The position numbers and the translations under genes are program-made. This document shows, in pieces, positions 8,590-17,751 of a DNA stretch of 64,000 nucleotides. How positions within the stretch are numbered: position 1 is the stretch's first letter; each line of letters begins with the position of its first letter. Origin of the DNA: Halostagnicola kamekurae (lineage in GTDB: Archaea > Halobacteriota > Halobacteria > Halobacteriales > Natrialbaceae); assembly GCF_900116205.1 (NCBI RefSeq), contig NZ_FOZS01000001.1, positions 744,001-808,000 of the forward strand, given 5' to 3'. The notes below the pieces were generated by a model. That model ran no database searches. It worked only from the letters and a program-made list of their open reading frames with translations, and had not been told where the DNA came from.

Positions 8590-8973
8590 ATGCGTATGCA
8601 CTTCGACCAACGAACCCAGCGCGCGCTTCGAGACGTCGGCCTCGAGACCGCGGACCTCCGCGAGGCGTCCGCGGCCGTCGTCGACGCCGTCGAGGCCGAC
8701 GCCGAGGCGCTCGAGTCCTTCTTCGAGGCACACGAGACGGTCTACTCCGATATGGACATGGCCCACTCGAGCGAGACGTACCCCGAACACGCCGTCGACT
8801 ATCTGGATCTGATGACCCACGCAGACGAGATGCGCGGCTGGCTCCGCTTCGATAGCTGGGGCGTCTACGTCGAGGACGGGCGGGTCCTCGAGGACGACTA
8901 CGTCGAGTTGACGCTCGGCCCGACGATCGACGGCCGGGTCAGATTCGCACCGGATCGCGACACGCTGCGATGA
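8590..8973 (+). CDS. Conserved haloarchaeal hypothetical protein, 127 aa
   Basis: This is a small acidic soluble protein with an Ala/Glu/Asp-rich helical N-terminal half and a more beta-rich C-terminus (RVLEDDYVELTLGPT). It contains the centre segment METAHSSE-like DMAHSSETYPEH and an aromatic patch GWLRFDSWGVYVED. I cannot name a family. It lies 49 bp before the FAU-1 gene on the same strand, so the two may be co-transcribed, and a role linked to RNA metabolism is possible but speculative. A second in-frame ATG at 8596 is an alternative start. Confidence 0.65.
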   Translation: MRMHFDQRTQRALRDVGLETADLREASAAVVDAVEADAEALESFFEAHETVYSDMDMAHSSETYPEHAVDYLDLMTHADEMRGWLRFDSWGVYVEDGRVLEDDYVELTLGPTIDGRVRFAPDRDTLR

Positions 8974-9022
8974 TCGGGGACGGTTCCGCGGCCGCCCAGC
9001 GGTCACGACCGGAGGGCGACCG

Positions 9023-10483
9023 ATGACGTCGGTTCGCGTTCGGGGCATCTACACGACGGCGCTCACCCGCCTGCTCACCGAGGCCGGGTTCGACGTCGTC
9101 CAGGCCTCCGAGCCGATCCGCGAGCGCTTCGACGACGAGTTCGCGGTCGCCCCCGCAGCGGTCGCCCTCGAGACGACCCGTGACAGACAGGGCGTCGGGA
9201 TCTCGGGTCCGCCGGCGGCCGTCGAGGCGGTCGCCGACGAACTCGAGGCCCTCGCGATCGACACCTTTCGGTGGGAGAGCGAGACACCCGAGGGTGCCGT
9301 CTTCGACGCCGAGGTTCTCGAGGCTGCGGGCGGCAGCGGCGCGGTCGTCGATCTCGGCGACGGGCGTCGGGGCTATCTCAACTACGACGACGCGGACGGC
9401 TACGTCGACTCCGGCGATCAGTACCGCCTGCAGGTTCGCGACTCGGCCCCGCCGTGGACCGACGACCGCCCGCGGGTCGTCTCGACTCGCCAGATTCGCG
9501 GCGGACTCTGTACCCTCTCCCGAGATCGGAACGGAATTTCGGCCGCGCTTTCGGGCGAGCGCGCGAACGAACTCGTCGGTATGACGGACCTGCTCTCGAC
9601 GGACGTTCCAGAGGGGTGGGGGCTCCGCTGGCACCACGCCGCCGCGGACGCGGACCTCGAGGCGCTGGGCGAGGCGCTCCAGCGGGTCGTCGACCGCGCC
9701 ACGGCGCTCGAGGACGAACTGGCCGACGCACCCGACGAACCGGGCGAGCCGTCGCAGCTGGTCGCGCCGCGGTCGACGGTCTGGCTGTGGTTCGGTCGGC
9801 GCTCTCGGTTCGCACTCGACGAGGCCCGTCGCGCCGTCGAGACGACGATGCCGGGCCATCACCGGACCAAGGCCGCCGACAGGGCGGCGAGTTCGGCGGT
9901 CGACTTCGCGGAGGCCGTCTGTGCCACTCCCGCGGCCGCGTTCGATGCGGGCGACGCGTCCGAGTCGGGTGCGGACGCCGGGTTCCCTTTCGCCGCCGTC
10001 GCCGAACAGTTCGGTCCCGTTTCGGGCGATCGGCTCGAGATCGGCCACGGGAAACCCGACGGGAGGCTGTTCTCGCTCGGCTCCGGCACCGTCACCGAGT
10101 GGGACCCTGAGGGTAAACTCACGCTCGAGCGCTCGATGAGCGCAGGCGGCAGCTACGACGCGCTCGGAACCCCCAAGGAGGACGGCGATACGGCCGTGAC
10201 GAAGTTCCGCGAGGGCCGCTGGTGGTACCCGACGACGTACAAGGCTGACGACGGTTCGACGAAGGGAACCTACGTCAACGTCTGTACCCCGGTCGAGCTC
10301 TTTCCCGGGGCGGCCCGGTACGTCGACCTCTATATCGACGTGATTCGTTCGCCCGAGGGGGACGTCGAAATCGTGGATGGAGCCGAACTCGAGGCCGCTG
10401 TCGAGGACGGACTCGTTTCGACGGCGCTCGCGGAGAAGGCGCGGAACGTCGCCGAGGCCGTCGAGCGCGCGCTCTCGAAGTAG
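9023..10483 (+). CDS. fau-1: FAU-1 family RNA-binding protein / probable ribonuclease
   Basis: FAU-1 binds AU-rich RNA, and the archaeal family has been linked to 5S rRNA processing. The 486-residue protein has an N-terminal segment, then an S1-like barrel (about residues 90-160, around VVDLGDGRRGYLNYDDADGY). A central helical region follows, with a C-terminal DUF402 domain (about 380-470). DUF402 is recognised by REGRWWYPTTY, TYVNVCTPVELFPG and ARYVDLYIDVI followed by the EIVDGAELE motif. The length and the S1-plus-DUF402 order match the archaeal FAU-1/RNase E/G-like family. The preceding small gene may be in the same operon, and the downstream Nudix gene is convergent. Confidence 0.87.
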   Translation: MTSVRVRGIYTTALTRLLTEAGFDVVQASEPIRERFDDEFAVAPAAVALETTRDRQGVGISGPPAAVEAVADELEALAIDTFRWESETPEGAVFDAEVLEAAGGSGAVVDLGDGRRGYLNYDDADGYVDSGDQYRLQVRDSAPPWTDDRPRVVSTRQIRGGLCTLSRDRNGISAALSGERANELVGMTDLLSTDVPEGWGLRWHHAAADADLEALGEALQRVVDRATALEDELADAPDEPGEPSQLVAPRSTVWLWFGRRSRFALDEARRAVETTMPGHHRTKAADRAASSAVDFAEAVCATPAAAFDAGDASESGADAGFPFAAVAEQFGPVSGDRLEIGHGKPDGRLFSLGSGTVTEWDPEGKLTLERSMSAGGSYDALGTPKEDGDTAVTKFREGRWWYPTTYKADDGSTKGTYVNVCTPVELFPGAARYVDLYIDVIRSPEGDVEIVDGAELEAAVEDGLVSTALAEKARNVAEAVERALSK

Positions 10484-10655
10484 CGGCGCAGTCTCTGTGG
10501 AGCGGGGCACAGTCACTACCGGTTACACCGCGCTCGAGAACAGCCCCCGTCGCAGTCTCTACCAAGTCACGTCGGCCTCGAGAAGATCTTGGCGCATTCG
10601 CGAACGATTCCGTCGCACTCGAGCCGCCTGTTTTCCGGCCGTCTCGAAACCGCCG

Positions 10656-11126
10656 TCAATCCGACGCCGAAACGATGTCACCTGCGTTCTCGACGGCGGA
10701 ATCCGCCGAGGGGAGAAGATGCACGTATTCGTCGAGGTCGAGTGCGAACTCGCGGGCAGCGTGCGGATCGATCCAGCGAAACTCGAACTCGGAGCCATGT
10801 TCCCCGCCGCCGTCAGTCACCGTGTGCGTCCATCTATCGCGCGGTTCGTGAACGCTCGAGTGAAAGAAGTGGCGCACGTACCGCTTCGGCGGCGACCGTC
10901 GTCGCGTCCAGACGTCGGTCGAGAGGTGGCGGGTCGCGCTGAGTGCCCCGAGGCCGCTCTCCTCAACGACCTCCCTGAACAGTGCCTCTCGAGGCGTTTC
11001 GCCGGGCTCGAGGGTCCCTTTCGGAATCTGGAGTCCGTCGTGACCCGGCCCCTCGAACACCAGCAACTCGCCCGTGTCGCGAGTGATGTAGGCGCAGGCT
11101 TTCTGGACGTACGTGACGTTTTCCAT
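10656..11126 (-). CDS. Nudix hydrolase
   Basis: The 156-residue protein contains a complete Nudix box, GX5EX7REUXEEXGU, read as GTLEPGETPREALFREVVEE followed by SGL (about residues 38-60). Nudix enzymes hydrolyse nucleoside diphosphates linked to another group, and the two Glu pairs bind the catalytic metal. The substrate cannot be read from the sequence. KACAYITRDTGELLVFEG at the N-terminus and a Trp/His-rich middle are typical of the MutT/ADP-ribose type. The gene is convergent with FAU-1, and its ATG at 11126 is unambiguous. Confidence 0.88.
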   Translation of the reverse strand: MENVTYVQKACAYITRDTGELLVFEGPGHDGLQIPKGTLEPGETPREALFREVVEESGLGALSATRHLSTDVWTRRRSPPKRYVRHFFHSSVHEPRDRWTHTVTDGGGEHGSEFEFRWIDPHAAREFALDLDEYVHLLPSADSAVENAGDIVSASD

Positions 11127-11273
11127 GATATAGACTCACACAACGGCCGGCGTGAAAAGCGTACCCTGAAAGACAATAAGTGTGATTAAGGGGATTTCGG
11201 TGTGAAATAGTCGTTCCACCCAGTTTGTGGTGATAGAAATAGGGCTGGATAGTGGCGACGCGACCGCTCCCGA

Positions 11274-12260
11274 TCAGTCTGCGGTCGATGCCGAATCGGC
11301 GTCCGCGACCGCCTGATCGGTTCGCCGCGCGAACGCGGTCGCGAGCGCCGGTCCGGAAATATTGTGCCAGACGCTAAACAGCGCCGGGATCAGCGCGGCG
11401 ACCGGGTCGAAAAACGCCGCCGCGAGCGCGACGGCGAGACCGCTGTTCTGGAGGCCGACCTCGAACGCACAGGCACGTGTTCGGTCCGTGCTCATGCCGG
11501 TCAGATAACCGGTACCGTAGCCGGCTCCGAGTCCGAGAGCATTGTGAACGATCACCGCGAGGAAGACGGTGGCGCTCGCGGTGAGGATCTCCTCGACGTT
11601 GAGCCCGACGATCGCCGCGACGATGAGGACGATCGTGAGCACGCTGACCGCGGGAAAAATGGAGAGTCCGGCGTTTGCGACCGCCGGTGCGTACCGATCG
11701 AGGATGATTCGCAGGAGGAGCCCCGCGACGACCGGAATCAGGACGATCAGTACGATTTCCTCGGCCATCGCGCCGAAGGTGACGGTGATCTCCTCACCCG
11801 CGAGCAGAACGATCCAGGCCGGCATGACCAGCGGTGCGGCGAGCGTCGTCACCGACGTGATCGTCACCGAGAGCGCAACGTCGCCGCGGCCGAGGTACGT
11901 CATCACGTTCGAGGCCGTTCCGCCCGGTGCGGCGCCGAGCAGAACCAGCCCCACGCCGATGTCTCTCGGAAGGCCGAGAAAGGCGACGAGCAGATAGGCA
12001 AATACCGGCATGAATACCCACTGTGCGGCCGCACCAATGAAAACGTCTCGAGGGCGCTCGACGATTCGACGGAAATCCGTGGGCGTAAGCGTGAGCCCCA
12101 TCCCGAGCATGATGACGCCCAGAAATACCGAAATGTAGTCGCCCAGGGGCGTAAACGTCGATGGAGAGTACAACGCGAGCGCCGAGCCGAGGAGAATCCA
12201 GACGACGAAGTACGTGCTCGTAACCGCGCCGATCCGTTCGAGTCGTTTGATCACGCCCAT
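11274..12260 (-). CDS. Bile acid:sodium symporter (BASS/SBF) family transporter
   Basis: This is a 328-residue protein of about nine to ten membrane spans. The diagnostic motif EVGLQNSGLAVAL near residue 265 matches the SBF-family ExGxQNxGLA signature. LGAAPGGTASNVMTYLGRGD (about residue 115) is the other conserved discontinuous helix that binds Na+. Family members import organic anions with Na+; in prokaryotes substrates include pantoate and pyruvate-like acids, so the substrate stays open. The ATG at 12260 (MGVIKRLERIG) is chosen because the longer ORF adds non-membrane filler. It is divergent from the SDR gene at 12404. Confidence 0.88.
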   Translation of the reverse strand: MGVIKRLERIGAVTSTYFVVWILLGSALALYSPSTFTPLGDYISVFLGVIMLGMGLTLTPTDFRRIVERPRDVFIGAAAQWVFMPVFAYLLVAFLGLPRDIGVGLVLLGAAPGGTASNVMTYLGRGDVALSVTITSVTTLAAPLVMPAWIVLLAGEEITVTFGAMAEEIVLIVLIPVVAGLLLRIILDRYAPAVANAGLSIFPAVSVLTIVLIVAAIVGLNVEEILTASATVFLAVIVHNALGLGAGYGTGYLTGMSTDRTRACAFEVGLQNSGLAVALAAAFFDPVAALIPALFSVWHNISGPALATAFARRTDQAVADADSASTAD

Positions 12261-12403
12261 CGATCTATCCACCCCTCGAGTGGCATATACTCCCACCCTC
12301 GAGCGATCGAGTATAAACTCCCTGATCACGCGCGACGGCGCTGGTAACTGGAGCGACGGCGAGGAGTACTGCTTTCTTGTTTGCCGCCAATCTTCCACTC
12401 AGG

Positions 12404-13198
12404 ATGACCGAATCAGTTCGGACGCTCCTCACCGGCGCGACGGGCTCGCTCGGGCGGGAGTTGCGGCCTCGGTTGCACCGTGCAGGTCACGACGTTCGAG
12501 CGACGAGTCGATCGCCGCCGTCGGGAACTGGTGATAACGCCGAGTGGGTTACACTCGATCTGAAAAACGGAACGGGCCTGTCGGAGGCCGTCACGGATAT
12601 CGATGTCGTCGTTCACGCCGCGTCCGCCCCGCAGGGAGACAGCGAAGCGGTCGACGTTCGCGGGACCGAGCGGCTCCTCGAGGCGGCCGACACCGCCGGC
12701 GTTTCGAACTTCGTGTACGTCTCTATCGTCGGCGTCGACGAGATTCCATACTCGTACTACGAGCACAAGCGAGCCGCCGAACGGATCGTCGAACGGTCTC
12801 CCGTTCCCGCGACGATCGTCCGTGTCACGCAGTTTCACGAGTTCGTTTTCGGATTACTCGACGGACTCTCGTGGGCGCCGATCTGGCCGCTCCCGACCGA
12901 TTTCCGGACGCAGCCGATCGAAACCGGCGAGGCAGCCGCGGCGATCGTCGACCGCACGACGCTCGAACCGGCTGGATGGGTACCACCTGTCGGCGGTCCC
13001 GAGGTCTGGACCGTCGGCGAACTCGCTCGAGCCTATCGCGACAGTCGATCCGCGTGGCGTCCGATCGTTCCCGTCCCGGTTCCGGGCGCCATTGCCCGCG
13101 GCTTCCGGGCCGGCGAGGCGACGTGTCCAGAGCGGACCGTGGGTTCGGTGACGTGGAAGCAGTGGCTCGAGAAGACGAGAATCGATTCAGAACCGTAA
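12404..13198 (+). CDS. NmrA-like / atypical SDR NAD(P)-binding protein
   Basis: The 264-residue product opens with the Rossmann motif LLTGATGSLGREL (residues 8-20) and has VVHAASAPQGD after the acidic second half-domain. NFVYVSIVGVDEIPYSYYEHKRAAE contains the Ser, Tyr and Lys positions of the SDR active site (YYEHK). PATIVRVTQFHEFVF is the substrate-pocket strand. Similar proteins are annotated as NAD-dependent epimerases or NmrA-like sensors. It lies divergent from the BASS carrier and convergent with the aldo/keto reductase, with only 38 bp between the stops. Confidence 0.8.
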   Translation: MTESVRTLLTGATGSLGRELRPRLHRAGHDVRATSRSPPSGTGDNAEWVTLDLKNGTGLSEAVTDIDVVVHAASAPQGDSEAVDVRGTERLLEAADTAGVSNFVYVSIVGVDEIPYSYYEHKRAAERIVERSPVPATIVRVTQFHEFVFGLLDGLSWAPIWPLPTDFRTQPIETGEAAAAIVDRTTLEPAGWVPPVGGPEVWTVGELARAYRDSRSAWRPIVPVPVPGAIARGFRAGEATCPERTVGSVTWKQWLEKTRIDSEP

Positions 13199-13236
13199 GC
13201 CGTCTCGGTCGGCTAGTCGGCCCGCAGGGTGGTCGA

Positions 13237-14316
13237 TTAGTCAGCTGCGAGCTTATCGAGCCCGGCCGACTCGATGTCAGCGCCGTCGACGGAGGTTCGA
13301 AGCGAGTCCATCCCGTCGTCGCGGTCGATACCGAAGTCGTTCTCGTACAGTTCCTCGACGCGGGCCATCTCCTCGTCGGTGAGTCTCGGCACGTCGCTGG
13401 CCGCCGCCCACTCGTCGATATCGGCTTTCGTGCGGAACGTCGGCGTCACGGACGCGACCGGATCGTGGGAGAGCAACCAGGCGATGGCGGCCTGTCCCAT
13501 CGTTCGCTCGCTCGAGCCGTCCCCAGCGCCGCCACCCGCACGCTCTAAGAACCGCAGCTTCTCGAGTTTCTCCCAGCCGGTCTCGTACCAGGCGTCGGGG
13601 CGGAAGCCGCGGTGGTCGCCCTCGCCGAGTTCCGTCTCGGGGGTGACCTGCTCGTTGAGGATGCCCGAGGAGTGGGGGACCCGCGGGATGAGACTCGTCG
13701 AGGAGCCGGTTCGCTCGATCGTCTCGAGGAAGTGGTCGCCGACCTCCTGTTCGAGTACGTTCCAGACGAGTTGCACCGAGTCGAACTCCCTTTCGATGGC
13801 GAAGTCGCCCTCCGCGAGCCAGCCGATCGAGGGGCCGAGCGCGAGCCCCGTCGCGTCGATCTTGCCTTCCTCCTCGAGTTCGTCGAGCAACTCGAGCACG
13901 TCCGGCGTGATCTCGGAGACGTCCGCGTTGTGGAGCTGGAGCAGATCGATCGAGTCCATCTCGAGGCGCTCGAGGCTCTTCTCGACGGCATCCCGGAGGT
14001 ACTCGGGGTTCATCTGCTTCGGAATCTCGCCGTGGCCGGCCTGGGGATTGTTGTAGAAGTCGTAGCCGACCTTGGTCGCGATCGTGACCTCGTCTCGGAC
14101 GTCGGACAGCGCTCGTCCCACGATCTCCTCGCTGCGGCCGTGGCCGTAGACGTCGCCCGTATCGACGTAGGTGACGCCCCGGTCGACGGCGTACCGGAGC
14201 ATCTCGATCGCGTCCTCCTCGGAGCGGTCGCCCCACCAGTCGGTGCCGACGGTCCACGCGCCGAAACCGACCTCGCTGACCTCGAGGCCGGAGTCGCCGA
14301 GTTCGCTGTATCGCAT
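13237..14316 (-). CDS. Aldo/keto reductase
   Basis: This is a 359-residue TIM-barrel NADPH-dependent oxidoreductase. The catalytic tetrad is visible: Asp and Tyr in YVDTGDVYGHGRSE (about residues 50-60), Lys in IATKVGYDF and His in DLLQLHNAD. GFGAWTVGTDWWG at the N-terminus is the usual cofactor-side loop. The protein resembles the YajO/Tas-like class that reduces aldehydes or ketones, and the substrate is unknown. The ATG at 14316 (MRYSELGDSG) is preferred to the GTG at 14322. The gene looks monocistronic. Confidence 0.9.
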   Translation of the reverse strand: MRYSELGDSGLEVSEVGFGAWTVGTDWWGDRSEEDAIEMLRYAVDRGVTYVDTGDVYGHGRSEEIVGRALSDVRDEVTIATKVGYDFYNNPQAGHGEIPKQMNPEYLRDAVEKSLERLEMDSIDLLQLHNADVSEITPDVLELLDELEEEGKIDATGLALGPSIGWLAEGDFAIEREFDSVQLVWNVLEQEVGDHFLETIERTGSSTSLIPRVPHSSGILNEQVTPETELGEGDHRGFRPDAWYETGWEKLEKLRFLERAGGGAGDGSSERTMGQAAIAWLLSHDPVASVTPTFRTKADIDEWAAASDVPRLTDEEMARVEELYENDFGIDRDDGMDSLRTSVDGADIESAGLDKLAAD

Positions 14317-14458
14317 ACGCACACGTTCGGAGCGAGGGGACTTAGGGTGTACGGAACGTCCCTACCCGGTGGGAATTTCACCGCGGTTCCCCCTACCAGG
14401 ACTGCTCTCGATTTCGAGACCGAACTGCTTACAGTATGGCTGCGTAAAGAACACGCAT

Positions 14459-14698
14459 ATGAATAAAATCCTCCGGCGTCGTGTGGGGCCGCTTCTCGCG
14501 TTTATCGTCTTCGTGACGCTAGTGTCCACAATCGTTCTCAGCCTGATCAGTGACGGCCCAGTGCTCGAGTCGATGGAAGTGATCGTCATCGTCTTCGCGG
14601 GGCTCATTGGGTTCGTCTTGGTGGTCGGGACTGTTCTACTCGTCGGCGTCGTGTTTGCGTTCGCTATCGCTCGTGTCTCCTCGTTTTTGTTTTCCTGA
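14459..14698 (+). CDS. Small two-span membrane protein, 79 aa
   Basis: The protein has a short basic N-terminus (MNKILRRRVG), one span at about residues 11-30, a polar loop (SDGPVLESME) and a second long hydrophobic segment at about 40-72. It is preceded by an AT-rich patch (CTTACAGTATGG) that may hold the promoter. It is not similar to anything I can name. It lies between the aldo/keto reductase and the acyltransferase, but 127 bp separate it from the latter's chosen start. Confidence 0.6.
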   Translation: MNKILRRRVGPLLAFIVFVTLVSTIVLSLISDGPVLESMEVIVIVFAGLIGFVLVVGTVLLVGVVFAFAIARVSSFLFS

Positions 14699-14825
14699 GT
14701 ACCACTTCAATCCCTGCTCTGTCCAGTATGTCCCCGAGCGGCCTATAATCGGCCGTATTGTCAGTCGTCCGGCAAGCCGATCGGACAACCGAACCCCTAT
14801 GACCTCCGCGACAGTATTCGATTCT

Positions 14826-15725
14826 ATGACAAAGCGGCACGTCTCGCTTCCCGAGGAGGCAGAGGCGGGAATGCGGGAGTTCGTAGCGGAGGTCGACGAA
14901 CGGCTCTCGAGCGACGAAGACACGTGCAGCGTCGTCGAAGACGTGCTGATCGATCTCTCCGGGGATCGAGAGGCCTACGACCGCTGGCAGGCCGGCGGCT
15001 CGGTGTCGACGGCAGAGCGCGTCCGATTGCAGAGCTACGACCCGTGTCATACGACCCTCGAGAGCGAGTATTACGCCGAGAAAGACGAGGAGAAGTTCCG
15101 CAGGTCCAAACACCTCCAGTGGCTCTGGCGGCAGTTCGACAGCCTTCCGATCGCGGACAACGTCGAGTTCGCGCTCCGATTCCGGCGGATGCTCGCCGAC
15201 CACCTCTTCGAGGAGTGCGGCGAGAACTGCCGATTCTTCAAGGGGATCTCCTTTACCTACGGCCACAACATCACGATCGGCGACAACACGGTCGTCCACG
15301 ACGACGCTCACTTGGACGACCGGGGGAAACTCACCATCGGCGATCGCGTCTCCGTTTCCGACGGCGTCCACGTCTACAGCCACGACCACGACGTCGTCGA
15401 TCAGACCTCAGTTCGAAACTTCCACACGATCATCGAGGACGACGTTCGGCTCACGTACGACTCGATGGTCCGTGCGGGCAACAAGGTCGGGGAGAACGCC
15501 ATCGTCGGCGCGCGCGGCATCGTCCAACACGACATCCCGGCCCATCACATCGCCGTCGGCATGCCGGCCAAGAGCGTGAAGATCAAACCCGGCTGGGAGT
15601 CCGTCGCCATACCGATCGAAGACGCGGGCGTCAACCGACAGGAGCAGCGACACCTCGAGTACGATCTCGACGACAATCTCGAGGTGTTCGACGAGTTCCA
15701 GCGCGACCTCGAGCCGCCAAACTGA
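14826..15725 (+). CDS. Left-handed beta-helix acyltransferase (hexapeptide repeat)
   Basis: The 299-residue protein belongs to the maltose/galactoside O-acetyltransferase-like group that transfers acyl groups from acyl-CoA. Residues 1-125 are helical and charged. From about residue 140 there are repeated hexapeptide turns ([LIV]-G-x-x) such as NITIGDNTVVHDDAHL, KLTIGDRVSVSD, NKVGENAIVGARGIV and HHIAVGMPAKSVK. HVYSHDHDV holds the catalytic-type His. The ATG at 14826 (MTKRHVSLPEEAE) is preferred, with an in-frame ATG at 14799 as an alternative. The long N-terminal region is unusual compared with the roughly 190-residue bacterial enzymes. The substrate is unknown. Confidence 0.83.
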   Translation: MTKRHVSLPEEAEAGMREFVAEVDERLSSDEDTCSVVEDVLIDLSGDREAYDRWQAGGSVSTAERVRLQSYDPCHTTLESEYYAEKDEEKFRRSKHLQWLWRQFDSLPIADNVEFALRFRRMLADHLFEECGENCRFFKGISFTYGHNITIGDNTVVHDDAHLDDRGKLTIGDRVSVSDGVHVYSHDHDVVDQTSVRNFHTIIEDDVRLTYDSMVRAGNKVGENAIVGARGIVQHDIPAHHIAVGMPAKSVKIKPGWESVAIPIEDAGVNRQEQRHLEYDLDDNLEVFDEFQRDLEPPN

Positions 15726-15802
15726 ACGGTTCCCCGAAACTGACTCTCCGGACGGCTGAACGCGGGGAATAGCCAAGTGTGTGGAGTGCGTTATGTTCAC
15801 AC

Positions 15803-16129
15803 ATGGACCCCTGGGGGTGGCTCGTCGGCTACGTGGTCCTGTTCGCCCTGCTTCACCTGCTGTTGTACTACCTGTACGTCCGTCGCGCGGACGACGACCC
15901 GTCGTCGTCTCCGTCGTTTTCCGAACCCGACCGCGGCCGACCGCGGACCTCGCCCCAGTCGCCACACGACCACTACGCGCCGCGCCAGGAGTTCGACGAC
16001 CCCGCGGAACTCGAGGCGACCCTCGAGTTCGACGGCGAAACGATCCAGTGTCCCCACTGCGGGGCTCGCAACGAGTCGGATCAGACGTTCAGTTACTGCT
16101 GGAACTGCGTCTCCTCGATCCACCGCTAA
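15803..16129 (+). CDS. Membrane-anchored zinc-ribbon protein, 108 aa
   Basis: There is one N-terminal membrane span (about residues 5-27, WLVGYVVLFALLHLLLYYLY), an acidic and Pro/Ser-rich linker, and a C-terminal zinc ribbon. The ribbon's ligands are Cys in CPHCGARN and CWNC about 17 residues later. It is probably a cytosolic-facing treble-clef or ribbon tethered to the membrane, of unknown partner. The last 41 bp overlap the 3' end of the opposite-strand TraB-like gene. Confidence 0.75.
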   Translation: MDPWGWLVGYVVLFALLHLLLYYLYVRRADDDPSSSPSFSEPDRGRPRTSPQSPHDHYAPRQEFDDPAELEATLEFDGETIQCPHCGARNESDQTFSYCWNCVSSIHR

Positions 16130-16868
16130 GCGAGTCGGACAGCCCGGCCTCGAGCGCGTCGAGGTGGTCCGCACCGACGACGGCGACGACCGAGCCGTCC
16201 GTCTGTCGCGCCCGCAATTGCTCGACCATGCATCGTTCGCGCGCGTCGTCGCGATACGCGGTCGGACGCTCGGCCTCGTCTTGCGTCCCGCCGAGCAGCG
16301 CCCGGACGCCGGCGACGTGTGCCCGCTCGTGAGCCGCTTGCGTCTCCGGATCGTCCGCGCGCGTACAGGAGTACGACACCGGCTCGTCGGCGGCGACGGT
16401 CAGTGACGTCGCATCGGTGACGGTCGCGGCGACTCGGCTGGTCAGCGCGTCTCTGGTCGCGTTCCCGAGACTCGAGAGAACGCGTCTGGCGGTCGACGGC
16501 GAGACGCGGTCGGCGACGAGCCGGGCGACGAGCCGGCGGACGAACGGCCAGTTCGGGGCGTCGATACCGACGACCTCGGCGCTCGAGACGGCGTCGATTG
16601 CCGCGCTCATCTCGCCGCCGAACCGGGGCGGAGATCGTTCGTCTCGGGCGTACGCGCGATACAGCGGGATCGCGGCCGCGGGCAACTCGAGGGCGAGCGT
16701 GTCGGGTTCGACCCGCTCTATGACCGTTCGCACGCGGCCGACGCTCGCCGGGTGGTCGTGGACGGCGCCGAGGAGCACGACTTCGCCGGCTTGGTGACGA
16801 ATCGAACGACAGAACTGGGCGGTGACTCGCGGGTCGTCGACGACGGTCTCGATCGAAGACGCGGCCAT
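16089..16868 (-). CDS. TraB-like domain protein
   Basis: The 259-residue protein shows the TraB/GumN-type paired motifs. Near the N-terminus VVLLGAVHDHPASVGRV is followed by TLALELPAA, and near the C-terminus is VVAVVGADHLDALEAGL, giving the GxxH...E...GxDH pattern seen in this superfamily. Related proteins are proposed metal-dependent proteases or pheromone-processing proteins, but the biochemical role in archaea is unknown. Unlike many archaeal TraB proteins, no clear C-terminal membrane bundle is present. The 3' end overlaps the zinc-ribbon gene on the other strand. Confidence 0.65.
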   Translation of the reverse strand: MAASSIETVVDDPRVTAQFCRSIRHQAGEVVLLGAVHDHPASVGRVRTVIERVEPDTLALELPAAAIPLYRAYARDERSPPRFGGEMSAAIDAVSSAEVVGIDAPNWPFVRRLVARLVADRVSPSTARRVLSSLGNATRDALTSRVAATVTDATSLTVAADEPVSYSCTRADDPETQAAHERAHVAGVRALLGGTQDEAERPTAYRDDARERCMVEQLRARQTDGSVVAVVGADHLDALEAGLSDSLSGGSRRRSSSSN

Positions 16869-17503
16869 CTGATGACGAATACCACTACGCGAGAGCGATC
16901 ATAACCGTTTCGTTATCACCGCAAGTAGATCGTTACCCGAACGAACCGTTCTGTTACTCGCGAAAGTCCGCCGTTTCTCGCGTGAAACGATCGGTGGATT
17001 CGAATAGCGAGGGTATTACTCCGGATCGGATCGATCGCGTCGACCGGCGCTCGCGACCGACGATCAGGTCTCGAGACCGGATACAGAGGCGATATAGCGC
17101 CCGTTCGGGCGTGTTGTGGGAAGTAATGGATCGTGAGCTTCGACAACGGTTTCGCCCGTTTATCCGACTCGAATCCGTTGTCGGAGGCGGATAGCCGGCA
17201 GTGAACACGCGTCTGGGCCGCCGATCGGCGATTCGGCGTGGTCAGGCCGATCGTTCGTCGTCGCTTGCCGTTTCCCGACTCGAGATTCGGCCGTCCCTCG
17301 AGATCGTCGCGGTCGCCCTTCTGGATCGTCGCCGTCCTCGTGCGACCGTTCACGATCTAGCGGACGAAGGCGCGCCCCTCGGACGAATCGACGAACGCCA
17401 GACCCTCGCTCAGACGACGAACGGCAGCCACCTCGGCTGGATCACGCGCGCTCGAGGGCGGCTGTGAGCGCTCGCGCCCGAATCACGCGACACCGGACAC
17501 ACT
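16869..17503. other. Long intergenic region without a convincing gene
   Basis: Open frames exist on both strands but read as Arg-rich shadow sequence. One plus-strand frame (17201-17467) has a short patch reminiscent of a winged-helix relic (LLDRRRPRATVHDLADEGAP), too weak to call. No hairpin, repeat or RNA gene was recognised. Confidence 0.5.
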
Positions 17504-17746
17504 ATGCGGGAGACACTCGAACCGTGGGACACCGGCAAGCGGGTATTGAACGCCGACGGGACCGTAGTCGGGCGTCTCTCCCACGTCGAAAACGGTCGCG
17601 GCTACGTCGTACTCGACCCGACCCTCCTCCAGACGATCAAAGCCAAACTCGGCTGGGGGTCGGTCACCGACGACGCACACCCGCTCGATTCGGGGAGCAT
17701 CGAGAAGGTCACGGACGATGCCGTCCACCTGCGCGGAACGCTGTGA
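17504..17746 (+). CDS. PRC-barrel-like domain protein, 80 aa
   Basis: The small protein reads as a single beta-barrel: KRVLNADGTVVGRLSHVENGRG is the usual first hairpin of PRC-barrel folds (a V-x-D-x-x-G-x-x-(I/V)-G pattern), followed by YVVLDPTLLQTI and a C-terminal strand VTDDAVHLRGTL. PRC-barrels occur in RimM and in photosynthetic reaction centre H subunits. Stand-alone haloarchaeal copies are probably small adaptor or RNA/protein-binding modules. It is convergent with the HTH regulator, with only 5 bp between stops. Confidence 0.7.
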   Translation: MRETLEPWDTGKRVLNADGTVVGRLSHVENGRGYVVLDPTLLQTIKAKLGWGSVTDDAHPLDSGSIEKVTDDAVHLRGTL

Positions 17747-17751
17747 CCGGC

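Noticed and set aside
17201-17467. 88-codon frame with a faint winged-helix patch
   Set aside because: Only about 20 residues look like protein; no promoter and poor codon pattern.
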